From Lacticaseibacillus rhamnosus (GTDB lineage Bacteria; Bacillota; Bacilli; Lactobacillales; Lactobacillaceae): 64,000 bases of DNA. Below are positions 37,815 through 47,366 of this stretch, one piece after another. The stretch covers positions 1,240,001 through 1,304,000 of the forward strand of contig NZ_LR134331.1 in NCBI RefSeq assembly GCF_900636965.1. Direction: 5' to 3'. The notes under the pieces were generated by a model. It did no database searches. It worked only from the letters and a program-made list of their open reading frames with translations, and was not told the DNA's origin. How positions within the stretch are numbered: position 1 is the stretch's first letter; each line of letters begins with the position of its first letter. Made by a program: the position numbers and the translations under genes.

Positions 37815-38340
37815 AACGCGTTCACCGGCGCAGGGACCTGCACATCAAGACCTTGGGCGCAATGACCAAAGCCTGGCCATCACGCCTGAGGCCGCTTGGG
37901 TTCTGGTTTATGTCCATAACGCGTTCGCCAGCCCAGAAACCTGCACATAAGGACCTTGGGCGCAATGACCAAAACCCGGTCATCACGCCTGAGGCCACTT
38001 ATGTTCCGGCTTATGCCCATAACGCGCTCACCGGCGCAAAAGTCTGCGCGTAAGGATCTCAGTCGCAATGGCCAAAGCCCGGCCATCACGCCTGAGGCCA
38101 CTTATGTTCCGGTTTATGCCCATAACGCGCTCACCGGCGCAGAAGTCTGCGTGTAAGGACCTCAGGCGCAATGACCAAAGCCCGGTCATCACGCCTGAGG
38201 CCACTAGTCCGCTTTTACGCCCATAACGCGCTCGCCAGCCCAGAAACCTGCACATAAGGACCCTGGGCGCAATGACCAAAGCCCAGTCATCACGCCCAAG
38301 GCCGCTTATGTTCCGGTTTCTAACCGGGCTGGCTCACGCT
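37815..38340 (+). repeat. Hairpin repeat array C, five tandem units
   Basis: AACGCG unit starts are at 37815, 37918, 38021, 38124 and 38225 (periods 103, 103, 103, 101). Each unit has a left arm of one of two types and a central hairpin TAAGGACC...CAATGACC-AAAGCCC-GGTCATCACGC...GGCCACTTA (written in parts). Only the fifth unit is followed by a closing right arm, ACCGGGCTGGCTCAC, which fits its own GCCAGCCCAG left arm. Short reading frames through the array are not genes. Confidence 0.85.
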
Positions 38341-38448
38341 CACTGGACTTTTTCCCCTGATTATCGGTAAAGTAGAGTATGATAATCGCATGTAGAGACT
38401 GGACGAATGGCTGAGGTGTGAGATTGTCTGGTTAGGGAGGCGAAATTT

Positions 38449-39882
38449 ATGTGGCTTGGGCTGATTGTTGGCGGTCTTTATATCATCAATGCATTTATTG
38501 CGATTGTGACGGTGTTTCGGTCCCATCGTGATATTTCTGCTGTATGGGCGTGGCTGCTTGTGCTGTTGCTGCTGCCGTTTGTTGGTTTCTTAATTTATTT
38601 TGTCTTTGGGCGTAAACTGCGGGCGGATCGCATGCAGGATTTAATGACGCAACGGCTATTGGGTATTAATGATTTGGTGGTTCAGCAACAAGAAGCGCTT
38701 GCGGCAGGGCAGCCGTTGATTGGGACGCCAGGTAGCGGTGGGGTTTCGGAGCTGGTGCGAACGTTATTGCGGGCGGACGATGCGTTGGTCACAACTCACA
38801 ATGAAGTTCAGGTGCTTTCTTTGCGGGAAGCCTTTTTTAAACAGTTATTTGAAGATATTGGCTTGGCTACCGAACATATTCATATTGAAGCCTATACGAT
38901 TCAGCCTGATGCAGTGGGCCGGCAATTGCGTGATTTACTGATTGAAAAGGCGCAAGCAGGGATCACCGTGCGCGTTTTATACGATACGTTTGGTTCCCAC
39001 GGTTTACCGATTAGCTTTTGGAAAGGCTTGACAGCAGCCGGTGGTCAGGTGGAGCGATTTGTGGCGACCAAACTCGGACGGTGGAATCCGCGCATCAACT
39101 TTCGCAATCATCGTAAACTGATTGTGATTGATGGGCATTTGGCATACTTGGGTGGGTTTAATCTGGGCAAAGAACATCGCGGTTTGCCAACACTGCGGGA
39201 TACTCAACTACGAATTCAAGGTAAGGCGGTTGCCGTGATTCAAGCGCGTTTCCTGATGGATTGGAATGGTACTAGCAAGAGGCAACAGGTCAAAGACGTC
39301 GATGTGCTGTTTCGTGAACCGGTTGTCACCGGAAACACAACCATGCAGATTGTCGCTGGTGGACCGGGGCAGCAGGTTGAAGCAATTAAACTTGGCTATT
39401 TAGGATTGATTAATCAAGCCAAGCGTAGTATCTGGATCGAGTCGCCTTATTTTGTTCCCGATGACAGTTTGTTGGACGCATTGACCATTGCGGCTAATGC
39501 GGGAGTCGATGTTCGCATTATGGTGCCGAAGAAAACAAATCAGAGTCTGATGGCCAAAGCATCGCAGTTTTACCTCAATCAAGTAGTTGCCAATGGTGGT
39601 CAGGCCTTTTTATATGAAGAAGGTTTCTTACACGCTAAAACGATTGTGGTTGACGGCAAGTATGTTTCAACCGGCACCGCAAATTTCGATATCCGTTCAT
39701 TTAAATTGAACTTTGAAGTTGCTGCGTTTCTTTATGATCATCATTTAGGCAAAACATTTCAAAAACTATTTCTTGCGGATATGGAACGTGCCATGCCGTA
39801 TACGCAAAAGGTCATTAAGGCCAAGAAACGACCAGCACGCTTGGCCGAAGAGTTATCGCGGTTGCTGGCGCCGATTTTGTGA
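38449..39882 (+). CDS. cls: Cardiolipin synthase
   Basis: 477 residues. Two N-terminal membrane helices (about 2-22 and 30-52) are followed by two phospholipase-D HxKx4D motifs: NHRKLIVIDG at about 220 and LHAKTIVVDG at about 400. The enzyme joins two phosphatidylglycerol molecules to cardiolipin at the cytoplasmic membrane. GGGAGG precedes the ATG. Transcribed alone between repeat array C and a convergent small gene. Confidence 0.93.
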   Translation: MWLGLIVGGLYIINAFIAIVTVFRSHRDISAVWAWLLVLLLLPFVGFLIYFVFGRKLRADRMQDLMTQRLLGINDLVVQQQEALAAGQPLIGTPGSGGVSELVRTLLRADDALVTTHNEVQVLSLREAFFKQLFEDIGLATEHIHIEAYTIQPDAVGRQLRDLLIEKAQAGITVRVLYDTFGSHGLPISFWKGLTAAGGQVERFVATKLGRWNPRINFRNHRKLIVIDGHLAYLGGFNLGKEHRGLPTLRDTQLRIQGKAVAVIQARFLMDWNGTSKRQQVKDVDVLFREPVVTGNTTMQIVAGGPGQQVEAIKLGYLGLINQAKRSIWIESPYFVPDDSLLDALTIAANAGVDVRIMVPKKTNQSLMAKASQFYLNQVVANGGQAFLYEEGFLHAKTIVVDGKYVSTGTANFDIRSFKLNFEVAAFLYDHHLGKTFQKLFLADMERAMPYTQKVIKAKKRPARLAEELSRLLAPIL

Positions 39883-39913
39883 TGGGCGAACCATTCACTG
39901 ATTTTTTGGCAAT

Positions 39914-39943
39914 TAAAAAAGCCGCTGAAAAATCAGCGGCTTT
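39914..39943. terminator. Terminator between cls and the DUF4044-like gene
   Basis: Perfect stem GCCGCTGA/TCAGCGGC (39921-39928, 39933-39940) with AAAAAA on the left and TTT on the right. The U-run is long for the minus-strand transcript and short for cls. Confidence 0.7.
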
Positions 39944-39963
39944 GTGGTCATTTGGTGATCGGA

Positions 39964-40083
39964 TTAGATGATTTGCAAACTTGCGAGCGCGGTGAGAACA
40001 ACACCAAGCACGGTGATAATAATCATCACCCAAGCACTAATAATTGTCATTTTCTGGAATTTGCTCTTTTTCTTTTTCTGCAC
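39964..40083 (-). CDS. Small membrane protein, DUF4044-like
   Basis: 39 residues: a lysine-rich start (MQKKKKSKFQKM) followed by one hydrophobic helix. This is the pattern of the DUF4044 proteins found across Lactobacillales; the function is unknown. I chose the GTG at 40083 because AAAGGTGG lies eight bases upstream. A longer frame with ATG at 40119 or 40146 has no ribosome site and would start in or close to the promoter. It converges on cls. Confidence 0.7.
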   Translation of the reverse strand: MQKKKKSKFQKMTIISAWVMIIITVLGVVLTALASLQII

Positions 40084-40117
40084 CGAAAACACCACCTTTA
40101 AAGTTCTTCTGGGTCTC

Positions 40118-40146
40118 ATTGTACTGGTTTTTGGAAAAAACGGCAA
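40118..40146 (-). promoter_or_regulatory. Promoter of the DUF4044-like gene
   Basis: On the minus strand TTGCCG (40146-40141), 17 bases, TACAAT (40123-40118). Repeat array D starts immediately upstream. Confidence 0.55.
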
Positions 40147-40149
40147 CTA

Positions 40150-40478
40150 AAACTGAGCGCGAGCCGGCGCGGTTAGAAACCGGAGTGTAAGCGGCCTCGG
40201 ACGTGATGGCCCGCTTTTGGCCATTGCGTTCGAGGTCCTTACACGCAGGTTTCTGCGCCGGGGAGCGCGTTATGGGCGTAAAGGGGAACTATTGGCCTTG
40301 GGTGTGATGACCGGGTTTTGGTCATTGCACCCAAGGTCCTTATGTGCAGGTTTCTGGGCTGGCGAACGCGTTATGGGCATAAAGGGGGACTAGTGGCCTT
40401 GGGTGTGATGACCGGGCTTTGGTCATTGCACCCAATACAATGTCCGTACACGCGAATTCCTGCGCTGAAGAGCGTTAA
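40150..40478 (-). repeat. Hairpin repeat array D, three units, inverted
   Basis: The same family as arrays A-C on the minus strand. Unit starts (CGCGTT on the + strand) are at about 40271 and 40372, and a degenerate one at about 40476, so the period is 101-104. The closing right arm lies at 40155-40185 and matches the ACCGGCGCAG-type left arm of the adjacent unit. The third, outermost unit is decayed. Confidence 0.78.
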
Positions 40479-40485
40479 CTTCTGC

Positions 40486-40514
40486 TTGACGCCTTTCTTT
40501 CCTTTGGGTACGGT
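40486..40514 (+). promoter_or_regulatory. Possible promoter of the DUF3397-like gene
   Basis: TTGACG (40486-40491), 17-base spacer, TACGGT (40509-40514). The -10 is poor. Confidence 0.35.
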
Positions 40515-40574
40515 TAATTGAGAAGTATCAACAGACAGCACCTTACGTGGTTGCTGCCGCTGGAGGGAATTGTC

Positions 40575-40907
40575 ATGGTGTTGCTTGCGTTGGGATTACC
40601 AATTTTAGTGTGGCTCTTGGTTGTTGCCGCTGTCGTCTATTTCGACTTTCATGGTGGTTCGTGGTTTTTTTTACTGACAATGGTGAACCTCTGGGCCATT
40701 TTCGAGTTAACCTTTACCAAAAGTCCGAATTTCATCTGGGTGATCCTGTTTACGGCGATGGTGATTGCCTTAATCCTGGTTGTTTGGCAGGTAATCCGCG
40801 AATATGACCTGATTATTCACCGATATTGGCGGATGCTGACGCGCATTCTCTCCCTAGCAACCACTTGTTGGTGGCTTAGCGGTATTTTTATTTATTTTAT
40901 GGGCTGA
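40575..40907 (+). CDS. Small integral membrane protein, DUF3397-like
   Basis: 110 residues, four predicted membrane helices. In lactobacilli and enterococci a DUF3397 protein of this kind sits directly upstream of mraZ, as here; the function is unknown. I chose the ATG at 40575 because GGAGGG lies seven bases upstream. A TTG at 40518 would add 19 residues but has no ribosome site and would fall at the transcription start. A terminator separates it from mraZ. Confidence 0.7.
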   Translation: MVLLALGLPILVWLLVVAAVVYFDFHGGSWFFLLTMVNLWAIFELTFTKSPNFIWVILFTAMVIALILVVWQVIREYDLIIHRYWRMLTRILSLATTCWWLSGIFIYFMG

Positions 40908-40931
40908 GTCACCACCGACTTACCACTTGTG

Positions 40932-40968
40932 AAAAAATCCCGTGATCCTTGTGATCGCGGGATTTTTT
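40932..40968 (+). terminator. Terminator of the DUF3397-like gene
   Basis: ATCCCGTGATC (40937-40947) pairs with GATCGCGGGAT (40953-40963), flanked by A6 and T6, so it can act in both directions. Confidence 0.8.
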
Positions 40969-41018
40969 GTGGCTTAAATGTTTTTTAAACAATAAAATAA
41001 CTAAATTTTGCTTCAGAA

Positions 41019-41052
41019 GTGGTTAGATGTGGAGAAGAGTGGGGCGTTGTGG
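41019..41052 (+). promoter_or_regulatory. Four GTGG direct repeats at 10-bp period: probable MraZ operator
   Basis: GTGG occurs at 41019, 41029, 41039 and 41049, exactly ten bases apart and on one face of the helix. The last touches the -10 box of mraZ. MraZ from other bacteria binds short G-rich direct repeats with the same 10-bp period in its own promoter. Confidence 0.65.
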
Positions 41053-41058
41053 TAGACT
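41050..41058 (+). promoter_or_regulatory. Promoter of the dcw cluster
   Basis: TGG followed by TAGACT (41053-41058), an extended -10, 25 bases before the mraZ start. No good -35 box. Confidence 0.5.
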
Positions 41059-41082
41059 GAAAATCGTAGGGAGGTGCAGGCC

Positions 41083-41514
41083 ATGCTCATGGGTGAATTT
41101 GAACGCAGTATCGATGCTAAAGGGCGTCTGATTATTCCAGCCAAATTTCGTGAGCAATTGGGTGCATCGTTTGTTTTGACCCGGGGCATGGATGGCTGCC
41201 TTTTTGGTTATCCAATCGCGGAATGGGACAAACTGCAGGCAAAATTGGCCACATTACCCTTAGCTAAAAAAGATGCCCGCACCTTCACGCGTTTTCTTTT
41301 TTCGGCTGCGACCGAATGTGAAATTGACAAGCAGGGACGGATCAATATTCCCAAGCCACTGTTCAAACATGCGGCGTTGAAAAAGGATTGCGTCCTTGTA
41401 GGGGTCAATACCCGCATTGAAGTCTGGGATGCCGAGCGCTGGCAGCAATTTGCCGACACTGCTGAAGAAGACTTTGATGACATTTCAGAAAACTTAACGG
41501 ACTTTGGGTTATAG
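41083..41514 (+). CDS. mraZ: Transcriptional regulator MraZ
   Basis: 143 residues starting [24 protein letters not shown]. Two SpoVT-AbrB-like half domains each contain the D-x-K/Q-G-R-I-x-I-P motif ([13 protein letters not shown] and [12 protein letters not shown]). It forms a ring-shaped oligomer that binds repeated sites and represses the dcw promoter. AGGGAGGTG precedes the ATG at 41083. First gene of the cluster, three bases before rsmH. Confidence 0.95.
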   Translation: MLMGEFERSIDAKGRLIIPAKFREQLGASFVLTRGMDGCLFGYPIAEWDKLQAKLATLPLAKKDARTFTRFLFSAATECEIDKQGRINIPKPLFKHAALKKDCVLVGVNTRIEVWDAERWQQFADTAEEDFDDISENLTDFGL

Positions 41515-41516
41515 CC

Positions 41517-42458
41517 ATGACAGAATTTAAACACGAGACAGTTCTTTTAAAAGAAGCAACAGCGGCTTTGGCCGTGAAGTCGGATGGTACATATGTGGAT
41601 GCCACTTTGGGACGCGGAGGCCATACCCGCCAGATTTTAAATCAGCTTACGAATGGGCGTCTGATCGCTTTTGATCAAGACGAAGCAGCCATCGCCGCGG
41701 TCAAGCGTCATTTTGGGACGTTACCACCGCAGTTAACGCTGGTTCACCGAAACTTTCGGGATTTAAGCGCAGCCTTGGCTGATTTGGACATTAGGCAGGT
41801 TGATGGCGTTTTGTACGATCTTGGTGTATCTTCGCCGCAATTTGACGATTCAAAGCGTGGTTTTTCTTATCGTTTCGATGCACCGCTTGATATGCGGATG
41901 GATCAGCGGCAAACGCTTGATGCCAAAACGATTGTCAATGAATGGCCGTATGCTGAATTGGTTCGGATCTTTTCGCGCTATGGTGAGGAGCATTTTTCTA
42001 AGCAGATTGCGCGTCGAATTGAGCAAGCTCGTGCCCAAGCGCCGATTACAACCACTTTCCAACTTGTTGAGTTGATCAAGGCAGGAATTCCGGCTAAAGC
42101 AAGGAGAACGGGTGGCCATCCGGCTAAAAAAGTCTTTCAGGCTATCCGAATCGCGGTTAATGATGAATTATCCGCGCTAGAAGCTTCTTTGGAACAGGCA
42201 CTCAAGCTGATTAACGTTGGGGGACGCATCAGTGTCATTACCTTCCAGTCATTAGAAGACCGGCTGGTGAAAACCATGTTTAAAGAAGTGTCAACCGTCC
42301 AAGATGTTCCGCGCGGGTTGCCGGTGGTGCCGGAAGCTGCTCAACCACATTACCAGTTAGTCAATCGTAAACCGATTTTACCGAGTGCGGCCGAGCTGGC
42401 TGAAAACCATCGTGCTCACAGCGCCAAACTCAGGGTGATCGAAAAAATTCGCAATTAG
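41517..42458 (+). CDS. rsmH: 16S rRNA (cytosine-1402-N4) methyltransferase
   Basis: 313 residues. The SAM-binding motif is [10 protein letters not shown], with [12 protein letters not shown] and [17 protein letters not shown] further on, all typical of RsmH (MraW). It methylates C1402 in the decoding centre of 16S rRNA. It follows mraZ after two bases without its own clear ribosome site, so translation is probably coupled. Confidence 0.95.
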   Translation: MTEFKHETVLLKEATAALAVKSDGTYVDATLGRGGHTRQILNQLTNGRLIAFDQDEAAIAAVKRHFGTLPPQLTLVHRNFRDLSAALADLDIRQVDGVLYDLGVSSPQFDDSKRGFSYRFDAPLDMRMDQRQTLDAKTIVNEWPYAELVRIFSRYGEEHFSKQIARRIEQARAQAPITTTFQLVELIKAGIPAKARRTGGHPAKKVFQAIRIAVNDELSALEASLEQALKLINVGGRISVITFQSLEDRLVKTMFKEVSTVQDVPRGLPVVPEAAQPHYQLVNRKPILPSAAELAENHRAHSAKLRVIEKIRN

Positions 42459-42471
42459 GGGGGTTCCATAT

Positions 42472-42837
42472 ATGCTTGAGAGTACAGCAAGGCCTTTAGT
42501 GCAACAACCGGCACCGAAACCGGTACATAAATCAGCTCCTGCACCCGCACCGCACACACATATTGCTTTTAGCGGGTTCGAGAAAACGATGATGTTTGCC
42601 TGTGGCGTTTTAGCAACAGTTGTTTGTGTCGTTTGTTTGTTCATGCAAAATCGCTTGAGCAACACGCAACGCCAGTATGAAGATTTACAGGCGCAAATTA
42701 TGAAGCAATCGCAAGCCACGGCGAATCTCAAGCAAGAAATTGGCGAACTCTCCAACTCCGAACGACTTGATGCCTTTGCTAAGGCCCATGGATTTAAAGT
42801 CATTAACGGCAATATAAGGCGTGTTGATAATCAATGA
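42472..42837 (+). CDS. ftsL: Cell division protein FtsL
   Basis: 121 residues with a proline-rich cytoplasmic start (about 1-35), one membrane helix (about 40-60) and an outer leucine-zipper-like coiled coil (about 60-110). This is the bitopic layout of FtsL, and the place between rsmH and pbpB is invariant. FtsL joins DivIC and DivIB in the divisome. It overlaps pbpB by four bases. Confidence 0.88.
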   Translation: MLESTARPLVQQPAPKPVHKSAPAPAPHTHIAFSGFEKTMMFACGVLATVVCVVCLFMQNRLSNTQRQYEDLQAQIMKQSQATANLKQEIGELSNSERLDAFAKAHGFKVINGNIRRVDNQ

Positions 42838-44978
42838 AAATTTTCAAATCAAAACGATCAACGAATGCACATCCAGCCCGCAACCGTAAATTTTTCGGTA
42901 TTGGGCTGATCGGGTTTACGCTTCTGGTACTCGGTGGGTTCGTTCTTCGTTTTTCTTTTGTTGCAACCATTGGCGAAGTGGATTCAAATAATCTGGCGAA
43001 GCAGCGGCAAAAGCAGTATCAGACCGACACCGTTTTGCAAGCGCAGCGGGGTGCTATTTTGGATCGTAGTGGTAATGTGATCGCCGAAGATTCAAATACG
43101 TATACCATTTATGCCATCCTCGATAAGCAAAACAAAAATGGCGATAAGCCTGATTATGTCACCAACAAAGCTAAAACGGCCAAAATACTGAGTCGTTATT
43201 TGGCGATTGGTGAAGATAAAGTTTTAGCACGTTTAAATCCAAGTAAGAATCTTTTCCAAGTCGAGTTTGGTCGGCCAGGGACGAAATTAAGTTTGGCGAT
43301 CAAAAAACAAATCGAAGCTGAGAAATTGCCGGGGATTCATTTTCGCGAAACCCCATCGCGGCTTTATCCTAATGGTGTGTTTGCCAGTCATGTGATTGGG
43401 TTGGCACAAGCGCAGGATAATGGCGGCGGTTTGACCGGGGTGATGGGGTTAGAGAAACAATTTAACACCGTTTTAACCGGCACCAATGGCTATCGGCGAA
43501 GTGAAACAGATGCATATGGATATAAACTGCCTAATGCCAAGACCAAAGCCAAGGCCCCAGTGAATGGCGGCAGTGTCTATACAACGCTTGATAGTGGTCT
43601 CCAAGCTTATTTGGAAACTCTCATGACAGATGTTCAAACCAAATATGAACCTAAAGGCATGACGGCGGTTTTGATGAATGCCAAGACCGGACGTATTTTA
43701 GCTGCCACACAGCGTCCGACGTTTGATGCTTCGACTGGCGAAGGATTAGGCGATATGTGGCGGGATTCTTTGGTTGAGGATAATTATGAGCCGGGATCGG
43801 TAATGAAGATCATGACCTTGGCTGCTGCTATTCAAAGCGGTAAGTATCACCCCAATGAATATTTCCAGTCCGGATCTGTTAAGCTTGATGGCGGCACGGT
43901 TAACGATTGGCGGACAGGCGGCTGGGGATCCATTCCGCTGAGCAAAGCGTTTCCGTTATCGAGTAATGTCGGCATGGTTAAGATCGAACAGGAAATGGGT
44001 GCCGGCATTTGGAAGAGCTATTTGGATAAATTTAAATTTGGCCAAAAAACCGGCATTACGTTACCGGGAGAAACAAGTGGCCGGATTAGTTTTCAACGCC
44101 CATTGGATCAGGCTATCACCGCCTTTGGTCAAGGCATTGAAGTCAATGTGATGCAAATGATGCAGGCAATTAGTGCGGTGGCAAATGATGGCAAGATGCT
44201 TAAGCCGCAAATTGTATCCAAGGTGGTTAATAAGAACGGTAAAGCCACTGTTTATAAGCCGGAAGTGGTGGGTCAGCCGATCTCAAAAGAAACGGCAGCT
44301 CGGGTTATTGATGCCATGCGTCACGTGGTTAATGACGAGGACGGAACCGGGGTGGCTTATAAAATGCCGGGTGTTGACTTAGCCGTTAAAACCGGGACCG
44401 GTCAGATTGCTAGTGCTCAAGGCGGCTATTTAACCGGGGATTCCAATTACACGTTTAGCGTTGCCGGAATTGCGCCGGCTTCCAATCCAAAGTATGTCTT
44501 ATACGTTGCGATGAAACAGCCACAGAAGATGACGGAACCAGCGGAATCAATCTTGGCAAGCATCTTCAAGCCGATGATGCAACGGGCTTTGGACACAACC
44601 GCGAATAGCACGGTGTCAGGTGAAACCAACACTGCTGAAGTGCCTGCTGTCACCAATGCGGCGTTGGCGAGTGCACAGGATACGGTTAAAAAGGCCGGAT
44701 TTGACGTAGCAACGATCGGAACCGGGAATAAAATCGTCCAACAGTTGCCAGCAAGCGGAACCAAAGCATTGCGGGATTCACGGGTGTTACTTTTGACGAA
44801 TGGTGCCATGACAATGCCTGATCTCACTGGTTGGTCGAAATCCGATGTGTTAAAATTTGTACAATTGACCGGCAAGAAATTTAAGCTTGTCGGTGATGGC
44901 TTCGTTGTTCGGCAAAGTATTGCTAAAGGTACCTTATTAGGTAATGCCAGCGGGACAATTGAGTTTAAACAACAATAG
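42834..44978 (+). CDS. pbpB: Division-specific penicillin-binding protein 2B
   Basis: 714 residues. An N-terminal membrane anchor (about 20-42) is followed by the PBP dimerisation domain and a transpeptidase domain with SxxK (SVMK in EPGSVMKIM), SSN (PLSSNVGM) and KTGT (VKTGTGQIA). Two C-terminal PASTA modules follow (about 590-714). It crosslinks septal peptidoglycan with its partner FtsW, which is not in this cluster. It overlaps ftsL by four bases. Confidence 0.95.
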   Translation: MKIFKSKRSTNAHPARNRKFFGIGLIGFTLLVLGGFVLRFSFVATIGEVDSNNLAKQRQKQYQTDTVLQAQRGAILDRSGNVIAEDSNTYTIYAILDKQNKNGDKPDYVTNKAKTAKILSRYLAIGEDKVLARLNPSKNLFQVEFGRPGTKLSLAIKKQIEAEKLPGIHFRETPSRLYPNGVFASHVIGLAQAQDNGGGLTGVMGLEKQFNTVLTGTNGYRRSETDAYGYKLPNAKTKAKAPVNGGSVYTTLDSGLQAYLETLMTDVQTKYEPKGMTAVLMNAKTGRILAATQRPTFDASTGEGLGDMWRDSLVEDNYEPGSVMKIMTLAAAIQSGKYHPNEYFQSGSVKLDGGTVNDWRTGGWGSIPLSKAFPLSSNVGMVKIEQEMGAGIWKSYLDKFKFGQKTGITLPGETSGRISFQRPLDQAITAFGQGIEVNVMQMMQAISAVANDGKMLKPQIVSKVVNKNGKATVYKPEVVGQPISKETAARVIDAMRHVVNDEDGTGVAYKMPGVDLAVKTGTGQIASAQGGYLTGDSNYTFSVAGIAPASNPKYVLYVAMKQPQKMTEPAESILASIFKPMMQRALDTTANSTVSGETNTAEVPAVTNAALASAQDTVKKAGFDVATIGTGNKIVQQLPASGTKALRDSRVLLLTNGAMTMPDLTGWSKSDVLKFVQLTGKKFKLVGDGFVVRQSIAKGTLLGNASGTIEFKQQ

Positions 44979-44992
44979 AATTGGGGATAGTC

Positions 44993-45958
44993 ATGCAACT
45001 TGCTCAAATGCTCATTCCGATGGTTTCGGCATTTGCCATTACCATTATGTTTATGCCGCTTTTTATCGGTTACATGCGGTATAAGAAAGAAGGCCAGGTG
45101 ATTCGTGAAGAAGGACCAAGCTGGCACGAAAAGAAGTCAGGAACCCCAACGATGGGTGGCTTGATATTCATTGCTGCGATCATCATCTCGGCTATTTGGG
45201 TCAGCATTTGGCAGCACCAATTAACGCTGAGTGTCTGGATTTCCTTATTTATTTTGGTTCTTTATGGCTTGTTAGGATTTTATGATGATTTCCAGAAATT
45301 GGTGCACCATCGTAATGAAGGCTTAAAGGCGTGGCAAAAATTAGCCGGTCAGATTCTTGGCGCTGTCATTTTTCTGATCGCTTATTTTCACGAAGGCTTT
45401 GATCATACGTTATGGGTTCCGGTTTTAGGTAATGTCAATGCCACTTGGTTTTATGTGATATTCGTTGTTTTTTGGCTCGTTGGTTTTAGTAATGCGGTTA
45501 ATCTGACAGATGGTTTGGATGGCTTGGTTGCCGGACAGACGACCATTTCGTTTGCAACGTATGCAGTGATTGCGGTTCGTGAAGGCCGCGTTGACGTGTT
45601 GATTATTTGTCTGGTGACTGTCGGCGCGATGCTTGGATTTTTGATGTTCAATCATAAACCGGCTCAGATTTTCATGGGCGACCTAGGATCCTTGGCATTA
45701 GGCGGGATGCTGGCAGTTGTTGCCATTTTGCTTCATCGAGAATGGTCGTTATTATTGATCGGGATCATCTATGTGATTGAAACAGCCAGTGTGATCTTGC
45801 AGGTTGCTTCATTCAAATTAACCGGTAAGCGAATCTTCCTCATGTCGCCTATTCATCATCATTTTGAAATGAAAGGTTGGTCCGAGTGGCAGATTGACTT
45901 GACCTTCTGGCTGGTTGGACTGATCGCAAGCTGTGTTTATCTGGTATTTTTCCTATAA
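44993..45958 (+). CDS. mraY: Phospho-N-acetylmuramoyl-pentapeptide transferase
   Basis: 321 residues with about ten membrane helices. Catalytic loops are [12 protein letters not shown] (DD), NLTDGLDGL and the HHHFE motif ([12 protein letters not shown]). It makes lipid I from UDP-MurNAc-pentapeptide and undecaprenyl phosphate. ATG at 44993 with GGGGA upstream; a TTG at 44981 is less likely. Confidence 0.96.
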   Translation: MQLAQMLIPMVSAFAITIMFMPLFIGYMRYKKEGQVIREEGPSWHEKKSGTPTMGGLIFIAAIIISAIWVSIWQHQLTLSVWISLFILVLYGLLGFYDDFQKLVHHRNEGLKAWQKLAGQILGAVIFLIAYFHEGFDHTLWVPVLGNVNATWFYVIFVVFWLVGFSNAVNLTDGLDGLVAGQTTISFATYAVIAVREGRVDVLIICLVTVGAMLGFLMFNHKPAQIFMGDLGSLALGGMLAVVAILLHREWSLLLIGIIYVIETASVILQVASFKLTGKRIFLMSPIHHHFEMKGWSEWQIDLTFWLVGLIASCVYLVFFL

Positions 45959-45986
45959 AATCAAGCTATAAAAAGAAGGAACGATT

Positions 45987-47366
45987 GTGAAAAACATTTC
46001 GGATTATCGTAATAAAAAGGTGCTTGTATTAGGACTGGCAAAAAGCGGCGTCAATGCAGCGCGCTTACTACATAAATTAGGGGCTTTGGTAACCGTCAAT
46101 GATAAGAAGCAATTCGATGACAACAAAGAGGCTCAGGAGTTGTTGGCAGACGGGATGCGCGTGATTACCGGGCGCCATCCAGTTGAATTGTTAGATGAGC
46201 ATTTTGAGTTGATGGTCAAAAATCCGGGTATTCCATACAGCAATCCGATGGTTCAGCGCGCGCAAGAATTGGGCCTGCCGATTATTACTGAGCCGGAGCT
46301 AGCTTTTCAGGTATCCGAAGCAGAGTGGATCGGCATTACCGGGACGAATGGCAAGACAACGACGACCACGCTGATCGGGTTAATGTTGAACCAACAGTGG
46401 CCTCACCACGCCTTTGATGCCGGGAATATCGGCATTCCGGTCAGTCAGGTGGCTCAAAAAGCAGGTAAAGATGACACCATTGTTGCTGAGCTATCGAGTT
46501 TTCAGCTCTGCGGCATTAAGACATTGCATCCCCATATCGCAGTATTAACGAACATCTATGAGGCTCATTTGGACTGGCATGGCAACCGCGCTAATTACGT
46601 TGCGGCGAAAATGCGCATTACGATGAATCAAACGCCGGATGATTACTTTATCATGAACTGGGATCTTCCCGAAATGCACCAGTTAGCAAAGCAAAGTCAA
46701 GCCCAGATTGTCCCATTTTCCCGCAAACAGGCTGCTGGTGCACGGGCTTCGTTAATTGATGGCTGGTTGACGTTTGATGGTGACAAGATTATGCCTGCCA
46801 GTGACCTGCAGATTCCGGGGTTGCACAATATCGAAAACGCCTTGGCTGCCATTGCCGCGGCCAAACTGAAGGGTGTGAGTGATGACGCAATTCGTGAGGT
46901 ACTGCGGACTTTTTCTGGCGTCAAACACCGAATTCAATATTTGGAAACGATCAATGGGCGTCGGGTATACAATGACTCCAAGGCAACCAATGTCGAGGCG
47001 GCAACTGTAGCCTTGAATGCATTCCAGCAGCCAATTGTTTGGTTGGCAGGCGGGCTTGATCGTGGTTTGCCGATGGACGCTTTAACCCCGCTCGTTAAGA
47101 AACACGTCAAAAGCATGGTCGTATTCGGTCAAACCGCGCCATTAATGGCAAAAATTGCTAAAGAAGCCGGCGTCCCGGTTCAAAAAACCGAGAATGTTAT
47201 GACGGCGGTTCCATTGGCCTATGAAGCCAGCCGCCCCGGCGATGTGATTTTGCTCTCGCCAGCAGCAGCAAGTTGGGATCAGTATCCTAACTTTGAAGTG
47301 CGCGGCGATGATTTCATCAAGGCTGTTCATAGCCTACAGCAAAATCTTGAAAGCGAGGGTCATTAA
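45987..47366 (+). CDS. murD: UDP-N-acetylmuramoyl-L-alanine--D-glutamate ligase
   Basis: 459 residues, GTG start after AAGAAGGAA. Rossmann N-terminus (KKVLVLGLAKSGVNAARLL), ATP loop GITGTNGKTTTTTL at about 112-125 and C-terminal domain with NDSKATNVEAA. It adds D-glutamate to the cytoplasmic wall precursor. murG starts directly after its stop codon. Confidence 0.96.
   Translation: MKNISDYRNKKVLVLGLAKSGVNAARLLHKLGALVTVNDKKQFDDNKEAQELLADGMRVITGRHPVELLDEHFELMVKNPGIPYSNPMVQRAQELGLPIITEPELAFQVSEAEWIGITGTNGKTTTTTLIGLMLNQQWPHHAFDAGNIGIPVSQVAQKAGKDDTIVAELSSFQLCGIKTLHPHIAVLTNIYEAHLDWHGNRANYVAAKMRITMNQTPDDYFIMNWDLPEMHQLAKQSQAQIVPFSRKQAAGARASLIDGWLTFDGDKIMPASDLQIPGLHNIENALAAIAAAKLKGVSDDAIREVLRTFSGVKHRIQYLETINGRRVYNDSKATNVEAATVALNAFQQPIVWLAGGLDRGLPMDALTPLVKKHVKSMVVFGQTAPLMAKIAKEAGVPVQKTENVMTAVPLAYEASRPGDVILLSPAAASWDQYPNFEVRGDDFIKAVHSLQQNLESEGH

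Noticed and set aside
37853-38279. Several overlapping open frames of 66-83 codons on both strands
   Set aside because: They run through the hairpin repeat array and repeat the same peptide; no ribosome sites.
37815-38340. Regular spaced repeats resembling a CRISPR array
   Set aside because: The 103-bp units are repeats along their whole length with an internal hairpin; there are no unique spacers, and no cas genes are near.
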